Shown here: piece by piece, positions 46,908-57,419 of the stretch
Layout of the letters: every line of letters starts with the position of its first letter
How positions within the stretch are numbered: position 1 is the stretch's first letter
NCBI GenBank assembly: GCA_900177435.1
Contig: FXAI01000012.1
Span: 62,001-126,000, forward strand
Source: Alteromonadaceae bacterium Bs31
Lineage (GTDB): Bacteria; Pseudomonadota; Gammaproteobacteria; Pseudomonadales; Cellvibrionaceae
Length of the DNA stretch: 64,000 nucleotides
Direction: 5' to 3'
The notes under the pieces: model-generated
What the model saw: only the letters and a program-made list of their open reading frames with translations
Databases searched by the model: none
What the model was told of the DNA's origin: nothing
Position numbers and translations under genes: made by a program

Positions 46908-46950
46908 AAAAAATTGGCGGCTCAGTGTATTCGGTAATACACTGAGCCGC
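46908..46950 (-). terminator. 15-bp-stem terminator-like hairpin in the TSUP leader
   Basis: Perfect inverted repeat, arms GCGGCTCAGTGTATT (46917-46931) and AATACACTGAGCCGC (46936-46950), four-base loop. On the minus strand it is followed by CAA then TTTTTT, the full form of an intrinsic terminator, only about 20 bases before the TSUP ATG. A weaker AAGGCG/CGCCTT pair lies just upstream in that leader (about 46961-46993), which would allow an attenuator. Alternatively it ends an unannotated minus-strand RNA. Confidence 0.75.
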
Positions 46951-47028
46951 GAGTTTTCCAAGGCGTCGCTGCACAAAAAAGAGTCGCCTTATCAAATCCA
47001 GCCACATAAACCTGAAAGGAGATAAACC

Positions 47029-47397
47029 ATGAGTCGCAAGCCTTGGTTCGCCTGCTTGACACTGTTATTACTCACTCTGCTTCAGAGTAAGGTATTTGCA
47101 GCTCACCACGAAGGTGAAAGCACACCACAAGAGCCCGCCGCCCCAGCTGAACAAAGCGTCGCCGCCACAAATCAGTATTCTTGTACTCTGCAAGGGCTGG
47201 TACGGCGAGTAGAGATCGCCTACGCCACCGATGGCACCGGTGTTCCCTGTGATGTTAATTATTACAAGGATTCCGAAGCTCCCGATGCTGTTAGCACACT
47301 TTGGAGCGCGCAAAACCTGGAAGGCTATTGCGAGCAGAAAGCTAACGAATTTGTAGCAAAGCTACAATCCTGGGGTTGGGAGTGCACGGCTAAATAG
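47029..47397 (+). CDS. Small secreted cysteine-containing protein, unknown function
   Basis: 122 residues with a signal peptide (about 1-24, LTLLLLTLLQSKVFAAHH), a short Pro/Ala/Glu-rich spacer and a compact domain with four Cys: YSCTLQGLVRRVEIAY, VPCDVNYYKDSEAPD, LEGYCEQKANEFVAKLQ and WGWECTAK. The spacing suggests two disulfides in the periplasm. AAGGAG lies eight bases before the ATG, and a clean terminator follows. I know of similar unnamed marine gammaproteobacterial proteins but no function. Confidence 0.82.
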   Translation: MSRKPWFACLTLLLLTLLQSKVFAAHHEGESTPQEPAAPAEQSVAATNQYSCTLQGLVRRVEIAYATDGTGVPCDVNYYKDSEAPDAVSTLWSAQNLEGYCEQKANEFVAKLQSWGWECTAK

Positions 47398-47455
47398 CCC
47401 TCACCTCTCTATTTATTCGCTCTCTATACAAATTTTGTGAATGCGAAACTCCAAT

Positions 47456-47486
47456 AAAAAATGGCTGCGCAATGCAGCCATTTTTT
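47456..47486 (+). terminator. Rho-independent terminator
   Basis: Perfect 13-bp arms AAAAAATGGCTGC (47456-47468) and GCAGCCATTTTTT (47474-47486), loop GCAAT. The T-tract is built into the right arm, and the A-run gives a matching T-tract on the minus strand, so it can stop the secreted-protein gene and transcription from yjdM. Confidence 0.88.
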
Positions 47487-47555
47487 ATATGCAACGATTA
47501 CACGTGGACGATAAACGACGGACAAAGCAAGCGCCATCTAGTGGCTGTATCTGCG

Positions 47556-47888
47556 CTAGGCTTTTTTAACAAACTCCGATTTTAACTTCATGGGCCCTAT
47601 ACCATCGATTTTACAATCGATATTGTGGTCCCCGTCTACGATACGAATACTCTTTACTTTGGTGCCCACTTTTACTACCGAAGAACTGCCTTTAACTTTC
47701 AAATCTTTAATGACGCTGATACTGTCACCATCACAGAGCACCTTGCCATTAACATCCTTGGCCTGCGGCCCGTCTACTTGTTCGCTGCTCTCATCCCATT
47801 CATGGCCACACTCCGGGCACATATAACGGCCTTGATCCTGGTAGGTAAATTCAGAATTACACTCGGTACAATTCGGCAGATCACTCAT
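47556..47888 (-). CDS. yjdM: YjdM/PhnA-type zinc-ribbon protein
   Basis: 110-residue protein of the PhnA/YjdM family. The N-terminal zinc ribbon is CTECNSEF...[10 protein letters not shown] (about 7-30); the C-terminal PhnA domain includes [29 protein letters not shown] split over about 51-79. The old name 'alkylphosphonate utilisation' is misleading, since YjdM is not part of the C-P lyase pathway. It lies 14 bases after der on the same strand. Confidence 0.92.
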   Translation of the reverse strand: MSDLPNCTECNSEFTYQDQGRYMCPECGHEWDESSEQVDGPQAKDVNGKVLCDGDSISVIKDLKVKGSSSVVKVGTKVKSIRIVDGDHNIDCKIDGIGPMKLKSEFVKKA

Positions 47889-47902
47889 ATAGCTCTACTC
47901 TG

Positions 47903-49294
47903 TTACTTCTTTTTAACGTGTTTCATCAGCCGGCGTTTTTTTGCAACCTGCCTATCACTCAGCTTATTTTTGCGGCCAGCATAAGGGTTGTCTCCCGTGC
48001 GAAATTCAATTTTTACTGGCGTACCATGAAGGTCGAGTGCCTTGCGATAGGCTTTTTCCAGATAGCGCACATAGTGATTAGGTACATCCGCCGTTTGGTT
48101 TCCGTGAATCACAATCACCGGAGGATTGTGCCCGCCGGCATGGGCGTAACGCAATTTAATACGTCGTCCACGTACCAGTGGCGGCTGATGAGCACTAACA
48201 GCACTTTGCAGTACCCGGGTTAAAAAGCTACTGGAATATTTTTCAGTCGATGATTTGTAAGCCCGCTCTACAGATTTATAAAGATTGCCTACACCTGTGC
48301 CGTGTAGTGCAGAAATAAAATGAGTATCGGCAAATTCAATAAATTTCAAACGTCGATCCAATTCCATTTTAATTCTGCTTTTATGATCCTCTTCCAAGCC
48401 ATCCCACTTGTTAAGAGCAACCACAAGAGCACGTCCGCTATCCAGCGCATGGCCCATTAAATGTAAATCTTGATCAACAATACCTTCCCTTGCATCCAAC
48501 ACAAGAATAACAACATTAGAGTCGTCCATGGCCTGCAAGGTTTTTACAATGGAAAACTTTTCCACTGTAAGCTTAATATTTTTACGGCGACGAATACCGG
48601 CGGTATCGATAATGGTATAGGGTTTACCATCTCGTTCATAATCTATGTAGATGCTGTCCCGGGTTGTGCCCGGCAAATCAAAAACCACAACGCGGTCTTC
48701 TCCGAGCATGCGATTCACCAGTGTAGATTTACCCACATTAGGCCGACCAATTATCGCCATTTTTATGCCGCGAGCCGCGTCTTGCTCGGCATCTACTTCC
48801 CATTCGGGCACTTCCTCCAGCACATGCTCCAGTAAAGTCCGGACTCCGCGACCGTGTGCCGCTGCAATACTGTGAACCTCACCCATACCCAGTTCATAGA
48901 ACGCTGCAGTGGCAACGTCGGCATTTAATCCGTCGACTTTATTGGCGACCAGATAGGTAGGTTTGGCCAGGCTGCGTAAATGATCTGCTATTTGCTGATC
49001 TGCTGCAGTTAAGCCTTCTCGGCTGTCGAGCATAAACAGAACAATATCGGACTCTGCCATCGCCTGCAGGGATTGCTCTGCCATTACTGTGTCTATGCCG
49101 TCCTCATCACCACTGATACCCCCGGTATCCACGACGATAAATCGCTTACCCTCATACACAGCATCGCCGTATTTACGATCACGGGTAAGGCCTGAAAAGT
49201 TGGCAACAATGGCGTCGCGAGTTTTGGTGAGACGGTTAAACAGTGTGGATTTACCCACATTAGGTCGGCCGACCAAAGCGATGGTTGGAATCAT
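47903..49294 (-). CDS. der: Ribosome-assembly GTPase Der (EngA)
   Basis: Essential double-GTPase acting in 50S subunit maturation. 463 residues: first G domain with [14 protein letters not shown] (about 8-21), DTGG and NKVD; second with [15 protein letters not shown] (about 183-197), DTAG and NKWDG; then the KH-like C-terminal domain (about 360-440, [21 protein letters not shown]) and a basic tail. Last housekeeping gene of the block, separated from bamB by a short hairpin. Confidence 0.98.
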   Translation of the reverse strand: MIPTIALVGRPNVGKSTLFNRLTKTRDAIVANFSGLTRDRKYGDAVYEGKRFIVVDTGGISGDEDGIDTVMAEQSLQAMAESDIVLFMLDSREGLTAADQQIADHLRSLAKPTYLVANKVDGLNADVATAAFYELGMGEVHSIAAAHGRGVRTLLEHVLEEVPEWEVDAEQDAARGIKMAIIGRPNVGKSTLVNRMLGEDRVVVFDLPGTTRDSIYIDYERDGKPYTIIDTAGIRRRKNIKLTVEKFSIVKTLQAMDDSNVVILVLDAREGIVDQDLHLMGHALDSGRALVVALNKWDGLEEDHKSRIKMELDRRLKFIEFADTHFISALHGTGVGNLYKSVERAYKSSTEKYSSSFLTRVLQSAVSAHQPPLVRGRRIKLRYAHAGGHNPPVIVIHGNQTADVPNHYVRYLEKAYRKALDLHGTPVKIEFRTGDNPYAGRKNKLSDRQVAKKRRLMKHVKKK

Positions 49295-49316
49295 GAGCTA
49301 CTCAGGTTAAGCGAGA

Positions 49317-49334
49317 ACAGCCCCGAAGGGCTGT
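49317..49334 (-). repeat. UUCG-capped hairpin between bamB and der
   Basis: On the minus strand ACAGCCC-TTCG-GGGCTGT gives a seven-pair stem closed by C-G around UUCG, an unusually stable tetraloop. It is followed by TTCTCGCTT, not a real T-tract, so mRNA stabilisation or partial termination between bamB and der is more likely than full termination. Confidence 0.65.
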
Positions 49335-49347
49335 GAATCAATACTGG

Positions 49348-50556
49348 CTATTTAAGCTCAGCTAAGGTGAAGGCCGTAAGTTTGCCGCTGTCTGCAAAGA
49401 TATACAAGCTGTCCTCGTAGCTGAACAAAGGCGAACGAATGCCTTTGGGTTTTTTCTTACGGGCAAAATGCTTGTATTTGTCATTTTTCGCCTTGGCATC
49501 TGCGGTACGAGGCTTAAAGCGATAGGCCATTGTGCCATCTTCCTGCGAAAGAACATGTACATAACCTTGTGTGTCAGCCACGGCCAGATAATCGCCAATG
49601 ACAGCTGGCGTACCTGTACCACGACGCTTAAGCTCCATGGTCTCCCACTCCAATTCACCGGATGTGGAGTTCAGGGCAAAAATACGTGAATCCTCTGCAC
49701 TGACGAAAACTCGACCATTGTGGACAACCAAGTTATTTGCGGTGGAGCCCTCTTTTGACCAAGCCATACGGCCAGACCCGCGCGTGATCGCCACAATGTT
49801 TCCTTGAAAACTCGCAGCATAAAGATAACCGGCGTCGAGTACCGGGGTGCCGTCAATATCAACAATACGATCGAGCTCGGTACGCCCTTTTGGACGGCTG
49901 ACACGCAATTGCCATTGCATGCTGCCATCACTGGCTGAAAGGCTGAGTACCTGGCCGTTATCGAAGGCCACCAAAACTTGACTCGAGGTCAGGATAGGTG
50001 AGGCGTTACCTCGCAAGGTAAGTACCGGTGTGGTGTGGTCGAAAGACCAACGCAGTTCACCGCTGCTCGCCTCAAAGGCGAAAACTCGACCATCGATGGT
50101 GTTTGCTACAACCAGGTCTCCGTTCACTGCAGGTGCAGACGCAACCTCGCTACTTACCTCTGCCTGCCAACGCTGTTCGCCTGTTTCACTATCCAGCAGG
50201 AATACAAATCCATCGTAAGTGCCAAACACCAGATTACCGGAGTTGACTGACACGCCGCCGGAGATAGGCTGCTTGGTATATACAGACCATCGCCTCTTGC
50301 CTTTCTCGGCAGAAAAAGCATGAACATCCCCGTTCACACCAATGGTGTAGATATAGCCGTCTTCGTCAATGGCTGGCGTGTAACGAGAGAATCGCTCATC
50401 CTGGCCAGACCCTGCGTTTCTCGTCCACTTTCGCTTTAGCTCGACGGTACGCTCAAATTCTGTAAGCTTCGCAGCTTCCAGTTCTTGCTCCTTTGGGTCG
50501 GGAGAATCACAGGCGCTCAAACCCAACAGCATCAGCGCCACCAAAAATCTCCGCAT
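49348..50556 (-). CDS. bamB: Outer-membrane assembly lipoprotein BamB
   Basis: Beta-propeller subunit of the Bam complex that inserts outer-membrane proteins. 402 residues: lipoprotein signal with lipobox LLGLSAC (Cys 16), then eight-bladed PQQ-like repeats such as GKRRWSVYTKQPISGGVSV, GEQRWQAEVSSEVASAPAV, GELRWSFDHTTPVLTLRG and GELEWETMELKRRGTGTPAV. The ATG overlaps the last base of the yfgM stop (TAATG), indicating coupling. Confidence 0.96.
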   Translation of the reverse strand: MRRFLVALMLLGLSACDSPDPKEQELEAAKLTEFERTVELKRKWTRNAGSGQDERFSRYTPAIDEDGYIYTIGVNGDVHAFSAEKGKRRWSVYTKQPISGGVSVNSGNLVFGTYDGFVFLLDSETGEQRWQAEVSSEVASAPAVNGDLVVANTIDGRVFAFEASSGELRWSFDHTTPVLTLRGNASPILTSSQVLVAFDNGQVLSLSASDGSMQWQLRVSRPKGRTELDRIVDIDGTPVLDAGYLYAASFQGNIVAITRGSGRMAWSKEGSTANNLVVHNGRVFVSAEDSRIFALNSTSGELEWETMELKRRGTGTPAVIGDYLAVADTQGYVHVLSQEDGTMAYRFKPRTADAKAKNDKYKHFARKKKPKGIRSPLFSYEDSLYIFADSGKLTAFTLAELK

Positions 50557-51293
50557 TAGGCGTCGCCCTCAACATCGCTGGCAACTTCAGGCTCGGGCTC
50601 AGTAGAAGCTTCTACAGCGGTTTCCGGAGCAGCCGCAGATACAGCTACAGTACTCAACTTCATTTCAATAAGATTGCGCCTTACGTATTCTTCCGCAGGG
50701 AGGGATAAAAGTGCGGCGGAATAAGCCGTATGAGCAGCCTCCTGCTCACCCTTCTTCAGGTAAATATCACCACGAATTTCTTCATATAAAGCTCTATAGG
50801 GTTCTGAGGGCGTACTCGCCACAAGTGCCAAGGCCTTATCAGCTTCACCTTTTGTGCTGAGCACTCGAGCCAGACGGGCTGTAGCCAGTTGACGCATGGA
50901 CTCGTTAGCACCCTGATCTTTCACTGCCTGTAATAAGCCCGCTGCAGCATCCAGTTGATTATCCTCAACCTGCAGACGTGCCAAAATTAAATTCGCCATG
51001 TCGGCGTACATGGTTCCGCCGTGCTCACCCACCAGCTTTTCAGCGAGATCCGTGATGGCTTCTTTCTGATCACCAGTAAAGCTTGCTCCAGGAGCCACTT
51101 CAGCGGCCTGGCTCAAATCCTGATATAACTGCGACGCGGCACTAACCTGATCGGCCTGGTGATCCTTCCAGGTATTCCAGCCTATATAGCCGATTAACAC
51201 GACAAAAATGGGTGCAACCACGTGCAGCCAGTTTTCGTTCCACCAGCGTTTTAAGGCTTCGACCTGTTCTTCTTCTGTTAAGTGATCTGCCAC
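50556..51293 (-). CDS. yfgM: YfgM-family inner-membrane TPR protein
   Basis: 245-residue protein with a cytoplasmic N-terminus (TEEEQVEALKRWWNENW), one TM helix (about 24-42, LHVVAPIFVVLIGYIGWNTW) and a periplasmic TPR domain. In E. coli YfgM works with PpiD at the Sec translocon. The C-terminal Ala/Glu/Pro tail is low-complexity. The start is GTG. Sits between hisS and bamB, as in most gammaproteobacteria. Confidence 0.95.
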   Translation of the reverse strand: MADHLTEEEQVEALKRWWNENWLHVVAPIFVVLIGYIGWNTWKDHQADQVSAASQLYQDLSQAAEVAPGASFTGDQKEAITDLAEKLVGEHGGTMYADMANLILARLQVEDNQLDAAAGLLQAVKDQGANESMRQLATARLARVLSTKGEADKALALVASTPSEPYRALYEEIRGDIYLKKGEQEAAHTAYSAALLSLPAEEYVRRNLIEMKLSTVAVSAAAPETAVEASTEPEPEVASDVEGDA

Positions 51294-51302
51294 TTTTTGC
51301 TC

Positions 51303-52574
51303 CTAAACAATTATGTTTGTAATTTCTTGTTGTTTGACAGTTTGCTGCGGCTCATCCGCACGCAAGAATTTTACTGTTATTTCATCATTTTGCGCTTCGT
51401 TTTCACCCATAATGAGCGCTATTTCCGCACCACTTTTATCCGCCCTTTTCATCTGGCTCTTAAAGCTGCCTCCGCCGCAGTTCAACTGAACCCTTAAATA
51501 GGGTGCCTCCTCCCGCAAATACTCGGCGAATTGGAAAGCTTGCGGCAATACATCCCCCACCGCCAGCAAATAGACATCCACATTGCGGGAAATATCCTCA
51601 GGAAAGGCATTGAGTTCCTGCACAAGTAAAAGCAGTCGCTCTAATCCCATGCCAAAGCCAACTGCAGGGCTTGGCTGCCCGCCCAGCTGCTGAACCAGAG
51701 AATCGTAACGACCACCGCCGCATACCGTTCCCTGAGCACCCAGGCGATCTGTCACCCATTCAAACACCGTTCGACTGTAATAATCCAAACCGCGCACCAA
51801 TCGAGGGTTAACGGTATATTTTACACCAGCAGCACTTAACAGGTTTTGTAACTGCTCAAAATGTGCTTTGGAGGTATCATCGAGGTAGTCCGTCAGTTGT
51901 GGCGCATTATCCAGCAATGACTGCGTGTTCACATCTTTGCTGTCCAGAATGCGCATGGGGTTCGATTCCAAACGCCTCTGGCTGTCCTTATCCAAGCGAT
52001 CTCTATGCTGCTGCAGAAACGCCACCAGCGCTGCACGATACTGTGAACGAGATTCACTGGTTCCCAGGCTATTGATCTGCAAGCTTACCGCCGACTCAAC
52101 ACCTAGCGCGCGCCACATGCGGGCGAGCATTATAAGCATTTCTGCGTCCACGTCTGGGCCTTCGAAGCCATAGGCCTCTGCGCCAATCTGATGAAACTGT
52201 CGCTGGCGCCCTTTTTGTGGCTTCTCGTAACGGAACATGGGGCCCATGTACCAGAGCTTTTGCGTTAGTGTCCCACGATTGTAGAGTAGTTGGGCTTGCT
52301 CACAGGCTCGCACGCAGCTTGCGGTTCCCTCGGGGCGCAGAGTAAGGCTATCGCCGTTTCGATCGTCGAAGGTATACATTTCCTTTTCAACGATATCGGT
52401 AACTTCGCCGATAGAGCGTTTAAACAGCTCTGTAACCTCAAGCATGGGGAAGCGGATTTCCTGATAACCATAACTCTGCACCACTTCGGTGAGAACGGAT
52501 TCCAGGTACTGCCAATAGGGCGTTTCGGAGGGCAAAATATCATTCATGCCCTTTACGGCTTGTAACTTCTTCAC
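51303..52574 (-). CDS. hisS: Histidyl-tRNA synthetase
   Basis: Class II synthetase charging tRNA-His. 423 residues with N-terminal [15 protein letters not shown], motif 2 [21 protein letters not shown], the His-specific [14 protein letters not shown] and [10 protein letters not shown], motif 3 [12 protein letters not shown] and the anticodon-binding domain (about 325-420). Preceded by ispG after 20 bases. Confidence 0.98.
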   Translation of the reverse strand: MKKLQAVKGMNDILPSETPYWQYLESVLTEVVQSYGYQEIRFPMLEVTELFKRSIGEVTDIVEKEMYTFDDRNGDSLTLRPEGTASCVRACEQAQLLYNRGTLTQKLWYMGPMFRYEKPQKGRQRQFHQIGAEAYGFEGPDVDAEMLIMLARMWRALGVESAVSLQINSLGTSESRSQYRAALVAFLQQHRDRLDKDSQRRLESNPMRILDSKDVNTQSLLDNAPQLTDYLDDTSKAHFEQLQNLLSAAGVKYTVNPRLVRGLDYYSRTVFEWVTDRLGAQGTVCGGGRYDSLVQQLGGQPSPAVGFGMGLERLLLLVQELNAFPEDISRNVDVYLLAVGDVLPQAFQFAEYLREEAPYLRVQLNCGGGSFKSQMKRADKSGAEIALIMGENEAQNDEITVKFLRADEPQQTVKQQEITNIIV

Positions 52575-52594
52575 TAAGTATCCTAAATTTGGCG

Positions 52595-53707
52595 CTAAGC
52601 CTTGGCTATTAGATCTTTTTCTTGCTCGGCTTTTTGTTTTGCACGTTTGCGGATGAGCTGCTCAAGGTTATCTACCAGGTTTTCCTGTTCCATCTTGTGA
52701 TTGGGCACACCATCCACATAGATTAAATTCTTCGGAGTACCACCTGCCAGCCCGATATCGACTTCCTTCGCTTCCCCCGGGCCATTTACCACACAGCCTA
52801 TTACCGCAACATCCAGAGGTGTTTTTATATCTTCCAAACGGGTTTCCAACTCGTTCATGGTCTTAATCACGTCAAAGTTCTGCCGAGAGCAGCTTGGGCA
52901 GGCAATAAAGTTAATGCCTTTATTGCGCAGCTTGAGGCTCTTAAGCATATCCCAACCAACTTTCACTTCCTCAACAGGGTCTGCAGCAAGGGAAACTCGA
53001 ATGGTGTCGCCAATACCGTCCATAAGCAGCATACCCAAGCCAACAGAGGATTTAACCGTACCGGCACGCAGGCCTCCGGCTTCTGTAATCCCCAGGTGCA
53101 ATGGCTGTTCTATTTGAGTGGCCAGTTTGCGATAAGCGGCAACGGCCATGAATACATCGGAGGCCTTCACGCTCACTTTGAAGTCCTGAAAATTGAGTTT
53201 ATCCAGAATATCCACATGCCTCAGCGCAGACTCAACCAAGGCATCGGGTGTGGGTTCGCCGTATTTTTTCTGCAGGTCTTTTTCCAGAGAGCCCGCGTTC
53301 ACACCGATGCGAATGGGTATATTTAAATCGCGCGCTTTTTCTATTACAGCTTTAATACGATGTTCCCGGCCAATATTGCCGGGGTTTATACGCAGGCAAT
53401 CAACCCCAAGTTCGGCCACTCGAAGGGCGATTCGGTAGTCAAAATGGATATCTGCCACCAGCGGCACGGTAACTTGCTTGCGGATTTCACCGAATGCCTC
53501 CGCCGCATCCATGCTGGGCACGGATACTCTCACGATGTCTGCACCGGCCTCTTGAATACGCGTAACCTGCGCGACAGTGGCGTCTACATCGGTGGTTTCA
53601 GTGTTGGTCATACTCTGCACGCTAATGGGGGCATCGCCTCCCACGGGCACATTTCCCACCATTATCTGACGTGATTGCCGACGCTTAATCGGTGACTCAA
53701 AAAACAT
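52595..53707 (-). CDS. ispG: 4-hydroxy-3-methylbut-2-enyl diphosphate synthase IspG
   Basis: Penultimate MEP-pathway enzyme, with a [4Fe-4S] cluster. 370 residues: N-terminal barrel starting [38 protein letters not shown] and [10 protein letters not shown]-terminal cluster part with [11 protein letters not shown] (two Cys) and [11 protein letters not shown] (third Cys) plus a Glu. Client of the Suf system further right in the window. Confidence 0.97.
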   Translation of the reverse strand: MFFESPIKRRQSRQIMVGNVPVGGDAPISVQSMTNTETTDVDATVAQVTRIQEAGADIVRVSVPSMDAAEAFGEIRKQVTVPLVADIHFDYRIALRVAELGVDCLRINPGNIGREHRIKAVIEKARDLNIPIRIGVNAGSLEKDLQKKYGEPTPDALVESALRHVDILDKLNFQDFKVSVKASDVFMAVAAYRKLATQIEQPLHLGITEAGGLRAGTVKSSVGLGMLLMDGIGDTIRVSLAADPVEEVKVGWDMLKSLKLRNKGINFIACPSCSRQNFDVIKTMNELETRLEDIKTPLDVAVIGCVVNGPGEAKEVDIGLAGGTPKNLIYVDGVPNHKMEQENLVDNLEQLIRKRAKQKAEQEKDLIAKA

Positions 53708-53736
53708 GAAGTTAACCTGGTTAAAACAGAGAGACC

Positions 53737-54723
53737 TTAGGGTGTGACAGTGAATCGAAGGGTATCGCGACCTGGAGCAGGTGTGACGGCAAAGGCTTGA
53801 CCATTAATCAACACATCCACTACCCGCGCATTGCCCAACATCACTTCAAACGGAGCCTCGCCAAAAAGCTGGAGATTATCCCCTGTACGCTTGAGTTGCG
53901 CAAACTTTAACTCACCGCTGGCGTCAGAGATTTCTACCCAACAATCAGCAGAGAAGGTCAAGGTCAGCAGATCCTGGTTTTGGGCGGCTGCACTGGCTTG
54001 TCTCTCCTCAACAGGCGCGGGAGCTATCACCGGAACCGGAGCAAGGGTGGGCACAACTGTCGGGGAAATACTTGGCAAAGGCGTCGGAACGGGCAGCGCT
54101 TGCGGTGATTCTGGCACTACAGTATCGCTCAAATCCGCTTGCGAAGAAGTAGAGCCCTGCTCAGGCTCAGGCTGCTGCACGGATTCCACTTGCTCCTCAG
54201 GCTGCGTCACAGAGAGGTTTGCCTGAGCTGACTCCTCATCAGCCTGCTGTTCGGGTGCTTTTGTCAGCCAGGCTAGTACGATCCAAATTAGAATCAACAA
54301 AGCCACAGCGAGCACACCATGTACCCCTGTTAACTTTGTAAATACGGAGCTTTTGGGGCGCAATACTTCTCGTGGAGCATACGCTGTTGTTACAGGGCTG
54401 GCTGGCTCACTTTCTATCAGGGCTTCTGCAGCTGATCGCGCCTGCTTATTAAATGCTTCTATCAGCGCATCTGAATCCAGCTTGAGTATTTTGGCAAGCT
54501 TGCGCAGGTAGCCGGTGATAAATGGTGCCGCCCCCAAGCCTCCATAACTATCATTTTCAAGATCGCGTATCTTCCAGTCGGGGATCAGAGTTTCGCGAGC
54601 CAGCTCATCAATAGACACCCCTTTGCCTTCTCGGAAGTACTTGATGGCAGCACCGGGCTTTCCATCTTCAAGTAATTGCTTAAACTCTTCGGTTTGTTCG
54701 AGCGGGGTATTGTCACCGTTCAT
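53737..54723 (-). CDS. rodZ: Cell-shape protein RodZ
   Basis: Bitopic membrane protein linking MreB to the elongation machinery. 328 residues: cytoplasmic helix-turn-helix (about 20-90, [23 protein letters not shown] split by family, [13 protein letters not shown]), TM helix (about 133-152, [18 protein letters not shown]), a long Pro/Gln/Ser/Glu-rich periplasmic spacer (about 155-245), and a C-terminal beta domain (DUF4115, about 250-328). Position between pilF and ispG is conserved. Confidence 0.95.
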   Translation of the reverse strand: MNGDNTPLEQTEEFKQLLEDGKPGAAIKYFREGKGVSIDELARETLIPDWKIRDLENDSYGGLGAAPFITGYLRKLAKILKLDSDALIEAFNKQARSAAEALIESEPASPVTTAYAPREVLRPKSSVFTKLTGVHGVLAVALLILIWIVLAWLTKAPEQQADEESAQANLSVTQPEEQVESVQQPEPEQGSTSSQADLSDTVVPESPQALPVPTPLPSISPTVVPTLAPVPVIAPAPVEERQASAAAQNQDLLTLTFSADCWVEISDASGELKFAQLKRTGDNLQLFGEAPFEVMLGNARVVDVLINGQAFAVTPAPGRDTLRFTVTP

Positions 54724-54749
54724 AATTGTGTTCTTGTTTTTATCAGTAT

Positions 54750-55538
54750 TTAGTTCTGCTCAAGAAAGCGCTTGTAATCCAAATATTCCTGAGAGTAAGG
54801 GTACAGGTTTTTTAGTGCCAATGCGTAGCTTGCTTCCTTATCCTTGTTACCAAATATGCGTTCAATGCGAATTCCCAGCCAAAGACTGCGAGGCGTGTGG
54901 CGCGCAGCATCGCTAAATTGATCCAAATGTTTTTTCGCACTGGCGTAATCTCGCTCGGCAAATGATAAGTCTGCCAGCTCTAATGAAGCCTCTGCCTGGC
55001 GAGTTTCAAGATTTAAGGCATGCTCAAAGGCTCCCCTCGCCCGCACTTTATCACCCAGCGCCAGCGAGGTGCGGCCTACGCTCACAAGGGCGTCCGGTCG
55101 TTTTTGGTAAGCAAAATCGGCGGCGGCGGCTTCGAATTGAGTCAGCGCGTCTTTATAGCGCTCTTGTTCGAACAGCATGCGACCGTAGCTGAATTGTATG
55201 GTTGCACGGGAGAAATCAACCCTGCTTTTGAGTGCTTTTTTGAAGTTGGTTTCAGCCTCTTTTATCTCACCGTTCAATTGGTGGATTAGGGCCATACCCA
55301 AATAAGCTTCGGCCGAATTTTTGTCGATTTCCAAAGCCTTGGCAAAGGAGCGTATTGCGCCCTCGCGCTTGTTTTGCTGAAGGTAAGTCATCCCGAGGCG
55401 GATATTTGCCTCTAAGGCCTGGCGCTCATCAACCCTGATCTTTGCAGACGAGTCCATGTTGGTTACGCATCCACTGGCGAATAACACCACAAGTACTGCT
55501 GTAAAAGCTTTCGAAAACCACCTCAAGCACATAAGCAC
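54750..55538 (-). CDS. pilF: Type IV pilus biogenesis lipoprotein PilF/PilW
   Basis: Outer-membrane pilotin that lets the PilQ secretin reach and oligomerise in the outer membrane. 262 residues: lipobox FASGC (about residue 24), then six TPR-type repeats, for example NIRLGMTYLQQNKREGAIRSF, AYLGMALIHQLNGEIKEAE and SYGRMLFEQERYKDALTQF. It lies between rlmN and rodZ as usual. Other pilus genes are not in the window. Confidence 0.93.
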   Translation of the reverse strand: MLMCLRWFSKAFTAVLVVLFASGCVTNMDSSAKIRVDERQALEANIRLGMTYLQQNKREGAIRSFAKALEIDKNSAEAYLGMALIHQLNGEIKEAETNFKKALKSRVDFSRATIQFSYGRMLFEQERYKDALTQFEAAAADFAYQKRPDALVSVGRTSLALGDKVRARGAFEHALNLETRQAEASLELADLSFAERDYASAKKHLDQFSDAARHTPRSLWLGIRIERIFGNKDKEASYALALKNLYPYSQEYLDYKRFLEQN

Positions 55539-55615
55539 GCCTACCCCCCAAAATCATTCTCTATTATTGTATTGTCATCTTAACGCGTTAACGCCCAATA
55601 CGCTTTTATAAGGCC

Positions 55616-56812
55616 TTATGAATTTACCATTTTTACGGGAATTATGTCTGAATCGGAGCTCAACATGGCCGCCTGATCCAGTTTATATCGCTGACTGCGT
55701 TTGGTTTTGTCGTTCACCTTACCCGCTAACTGGCCACAAGCTGCGTCTATGTCTTCACCACGAGTAGTGCGTATTGTAGTGGTGTATCCCGCATCGATCA
55801 GAATTTGTTGAAAACGTCGCAATGCGTTATTGCTCACCCGCTTGTAATTGGATAGCGAAAAAGGATTAAAAGGAATCAGGTTAATTTTTACCGGGACATC
55901 AGCCAGTAGTTCTGCCAATTCTTGTGCGTGTTCTGGACGGTCGTTCACATGATCGATGAGCGTGTACTCAATAGTGATTTTGCGATGGGTATCAGGTAGC
56001 CCGTCAATATAGCGCTTGGCAGAGTCAAGCAGTTGAGCGATGGGGTAACGCTTGTTCAACGGCACCAATTCATTGCGAAGCTTGTCATTTGGCGCATGCA
56101 GAGATATTGCCAGGCAGGCGTCGGTGTATTCACCCAGGCGATCCAGCGCCGGAACCAGCCCCGACGTGCTTAGAGTAACCCTGCGTTTGGAGATGCCAAA
56201 GGCATTGTCATCCATCATCAGGCTCATGGCGTTAACCACATTGTCGAAATTCAACAGCGGCTCACCCATGCCCATCAGCACAACATTGGTCACTTTGCGG
56301 TCCCCACGCCGGGTACCGCATTCCTGCAACTGGCCGAACGATTTTGCCGCTATCCACACCTGACCAATGATCTCGGCTGCGGTGAGGTCACGATTGAAGC
56401 CCTGCTTCCCCGTTGCGCAGAAACTACAGTCGAGAGAGCAGCCCACCTGGGATGAAACACAGAGGGTTCCGCGCTCGCCTTCTGGAATAAACACCGTCTC
56501 GATAGCGCTGCCACCTGCTACCCGAATAAGAAATTTGCGTGTCCCATCTTTTGAGTCCCACTGCTCAATCACTTCCGGTGCGCGCACTTCGGCAAGCTCG
56601 TCCAGCTTGTTGCGCAAATCTTTGCTGATGTTGCTCATCTTCTGAAAGTCACAAACGCCCAGCTGATGAATCCACTTCAACAGCTGAGTTGCTCGAAAAC
56701 GTTTTTCACCCAAGGTCTCGAAAAAGGCCTCCAGCCCTTTTTGAGATAGCCCCATCAGGTTAACTTTTTGCGTTGGACCAACCATGGCTGCTTGTTCTGA
56801 AGAAGGACTCAC
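55616..56812 (-). CDS. rlmN: Dual-specificity 23S rRNA/tRNA adenine-C2 methyltransferase RlmN
   Basis: Radical-SAM enzyme making m2A2503 in 23S rRNA and m2A37 in some tRNAs. 398 residues: [12 protein letters not shown] in the N-terminal domain, radical-SAM triad [38 protein letters not shown], and [16 protein letters not shown], where the second methyl-carrier Cys lies. The start appears to be GTG with GAGG upstream; ATG nine codons in is an alternative. Confidence 0.97.
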   Translation of the reverse strand: MSPSSEQAAMVGPTQKVNLMGLSQKGLEAFFETLGEKRFRATQLLKWIHQLGVCDFQKMSNISKDLRNKLDELAEVRAPEVIEQWDSKDGTRKFLIRVAGGSAIETVFIPEGERGTLCVSSQVGCSLDCSFCATGKQGFNRDLTAAEIIGQVWIAAKSFGQLQECGTRRGDRKVTNVVLMGMGEPLLNFDNVVNAMSLMMDDNAFGISKRRVTLSTSGLVPALDRLGEYTDACLAISLHAPNDKLRNELVPLNKRYPIAQLLDSAKRYIDGLPDTHRKITIEYTLIDHVNDRPEHAQELAELLADVPVKINLIPFNPFSLSNYKRVSNNALRRFQQILIDAGYTTTIRTTRGEDIDAACGQLAGKVNDKTKRSQRYKLDQAAMLSSDSDIIPVKMVNS

Positions 56813-56836
56813 TTAATTCTCTACCTCTATGTAGGG

Positions 56837-57265
56837 CTATACCCGGGGACAAAGCTCGTCAGCCGCGAAAAAATAGCTGATTTCACGTGCTGCAGACTCA
56901 GGGCTGTCTGAACCGTGCACAGCGTTCTCTCCCAAAGAGTCACCAAAATCTTTGCGAATAGTGCCCTCTGCAGCGTCTGCCGGGTTAGTAGCGCCCATAA
57001 TGTCTCGGTTCAGGCTTATAGCATTTTCGCCCTCAAGTACCTGTACAACAACCGGCCCGGAGGTCATAAAGGACACCAACTCATCAAAAAAGGGCTTACC
57101 GCGATGCTCTTCGTAAAAACCACCTGCTTTTACCTGGTCCAGATGTATCATGCGAATGGCTACCAACTGAAGCCCTGCTTTCTCAAATCGACTGTATATT
57201 TTGCCAATGATATTTTTGTTTACTGCATTTGGTTTAACAATGGAAAGGGTTCTTTCGATAGCCAT
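56837..57265 (-). CDS. ndk: Nucleoside diphosphate kinase
   Basis: Transfers gamma-phosphates between nucleoside triphosphates and diphosphates. 142 residues: [20 protein letters not shown] at the start and [16 protein letters not shown] with the phospho-histidine. First gene of the housekeeping block; the region upstream to 57419 is shared with the divergent glutathione peroxidase. Confidence 0.98.
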   Translation of the reverse strand: MAIERTLSIVKPNAVNKNIIGKIYSRFEKAGLQLVAIRMIHLDQVKAGGFYEEHRGKPFFDELVSFMTSGPVVVQVLEGENAISLNRDIMGATNPADAAEGTIRKDFGDSLGENAVHGSDSPESAAREISYFFAADELCPRV

Positions 57266-57419
57266 TAACTCTCATCTCCGTAATAATTCATCCAACTTAC
57301 GCAGTGGTACGTAAGCACTTAAATTGTAAAACGTTAAAAATCGCAGGATTATACGTGCATAAAACACAAATTTGTACGCAACTTGAGCCATGTAAAAGCT
57401 TTTCCCGGAGCAACCGTCT

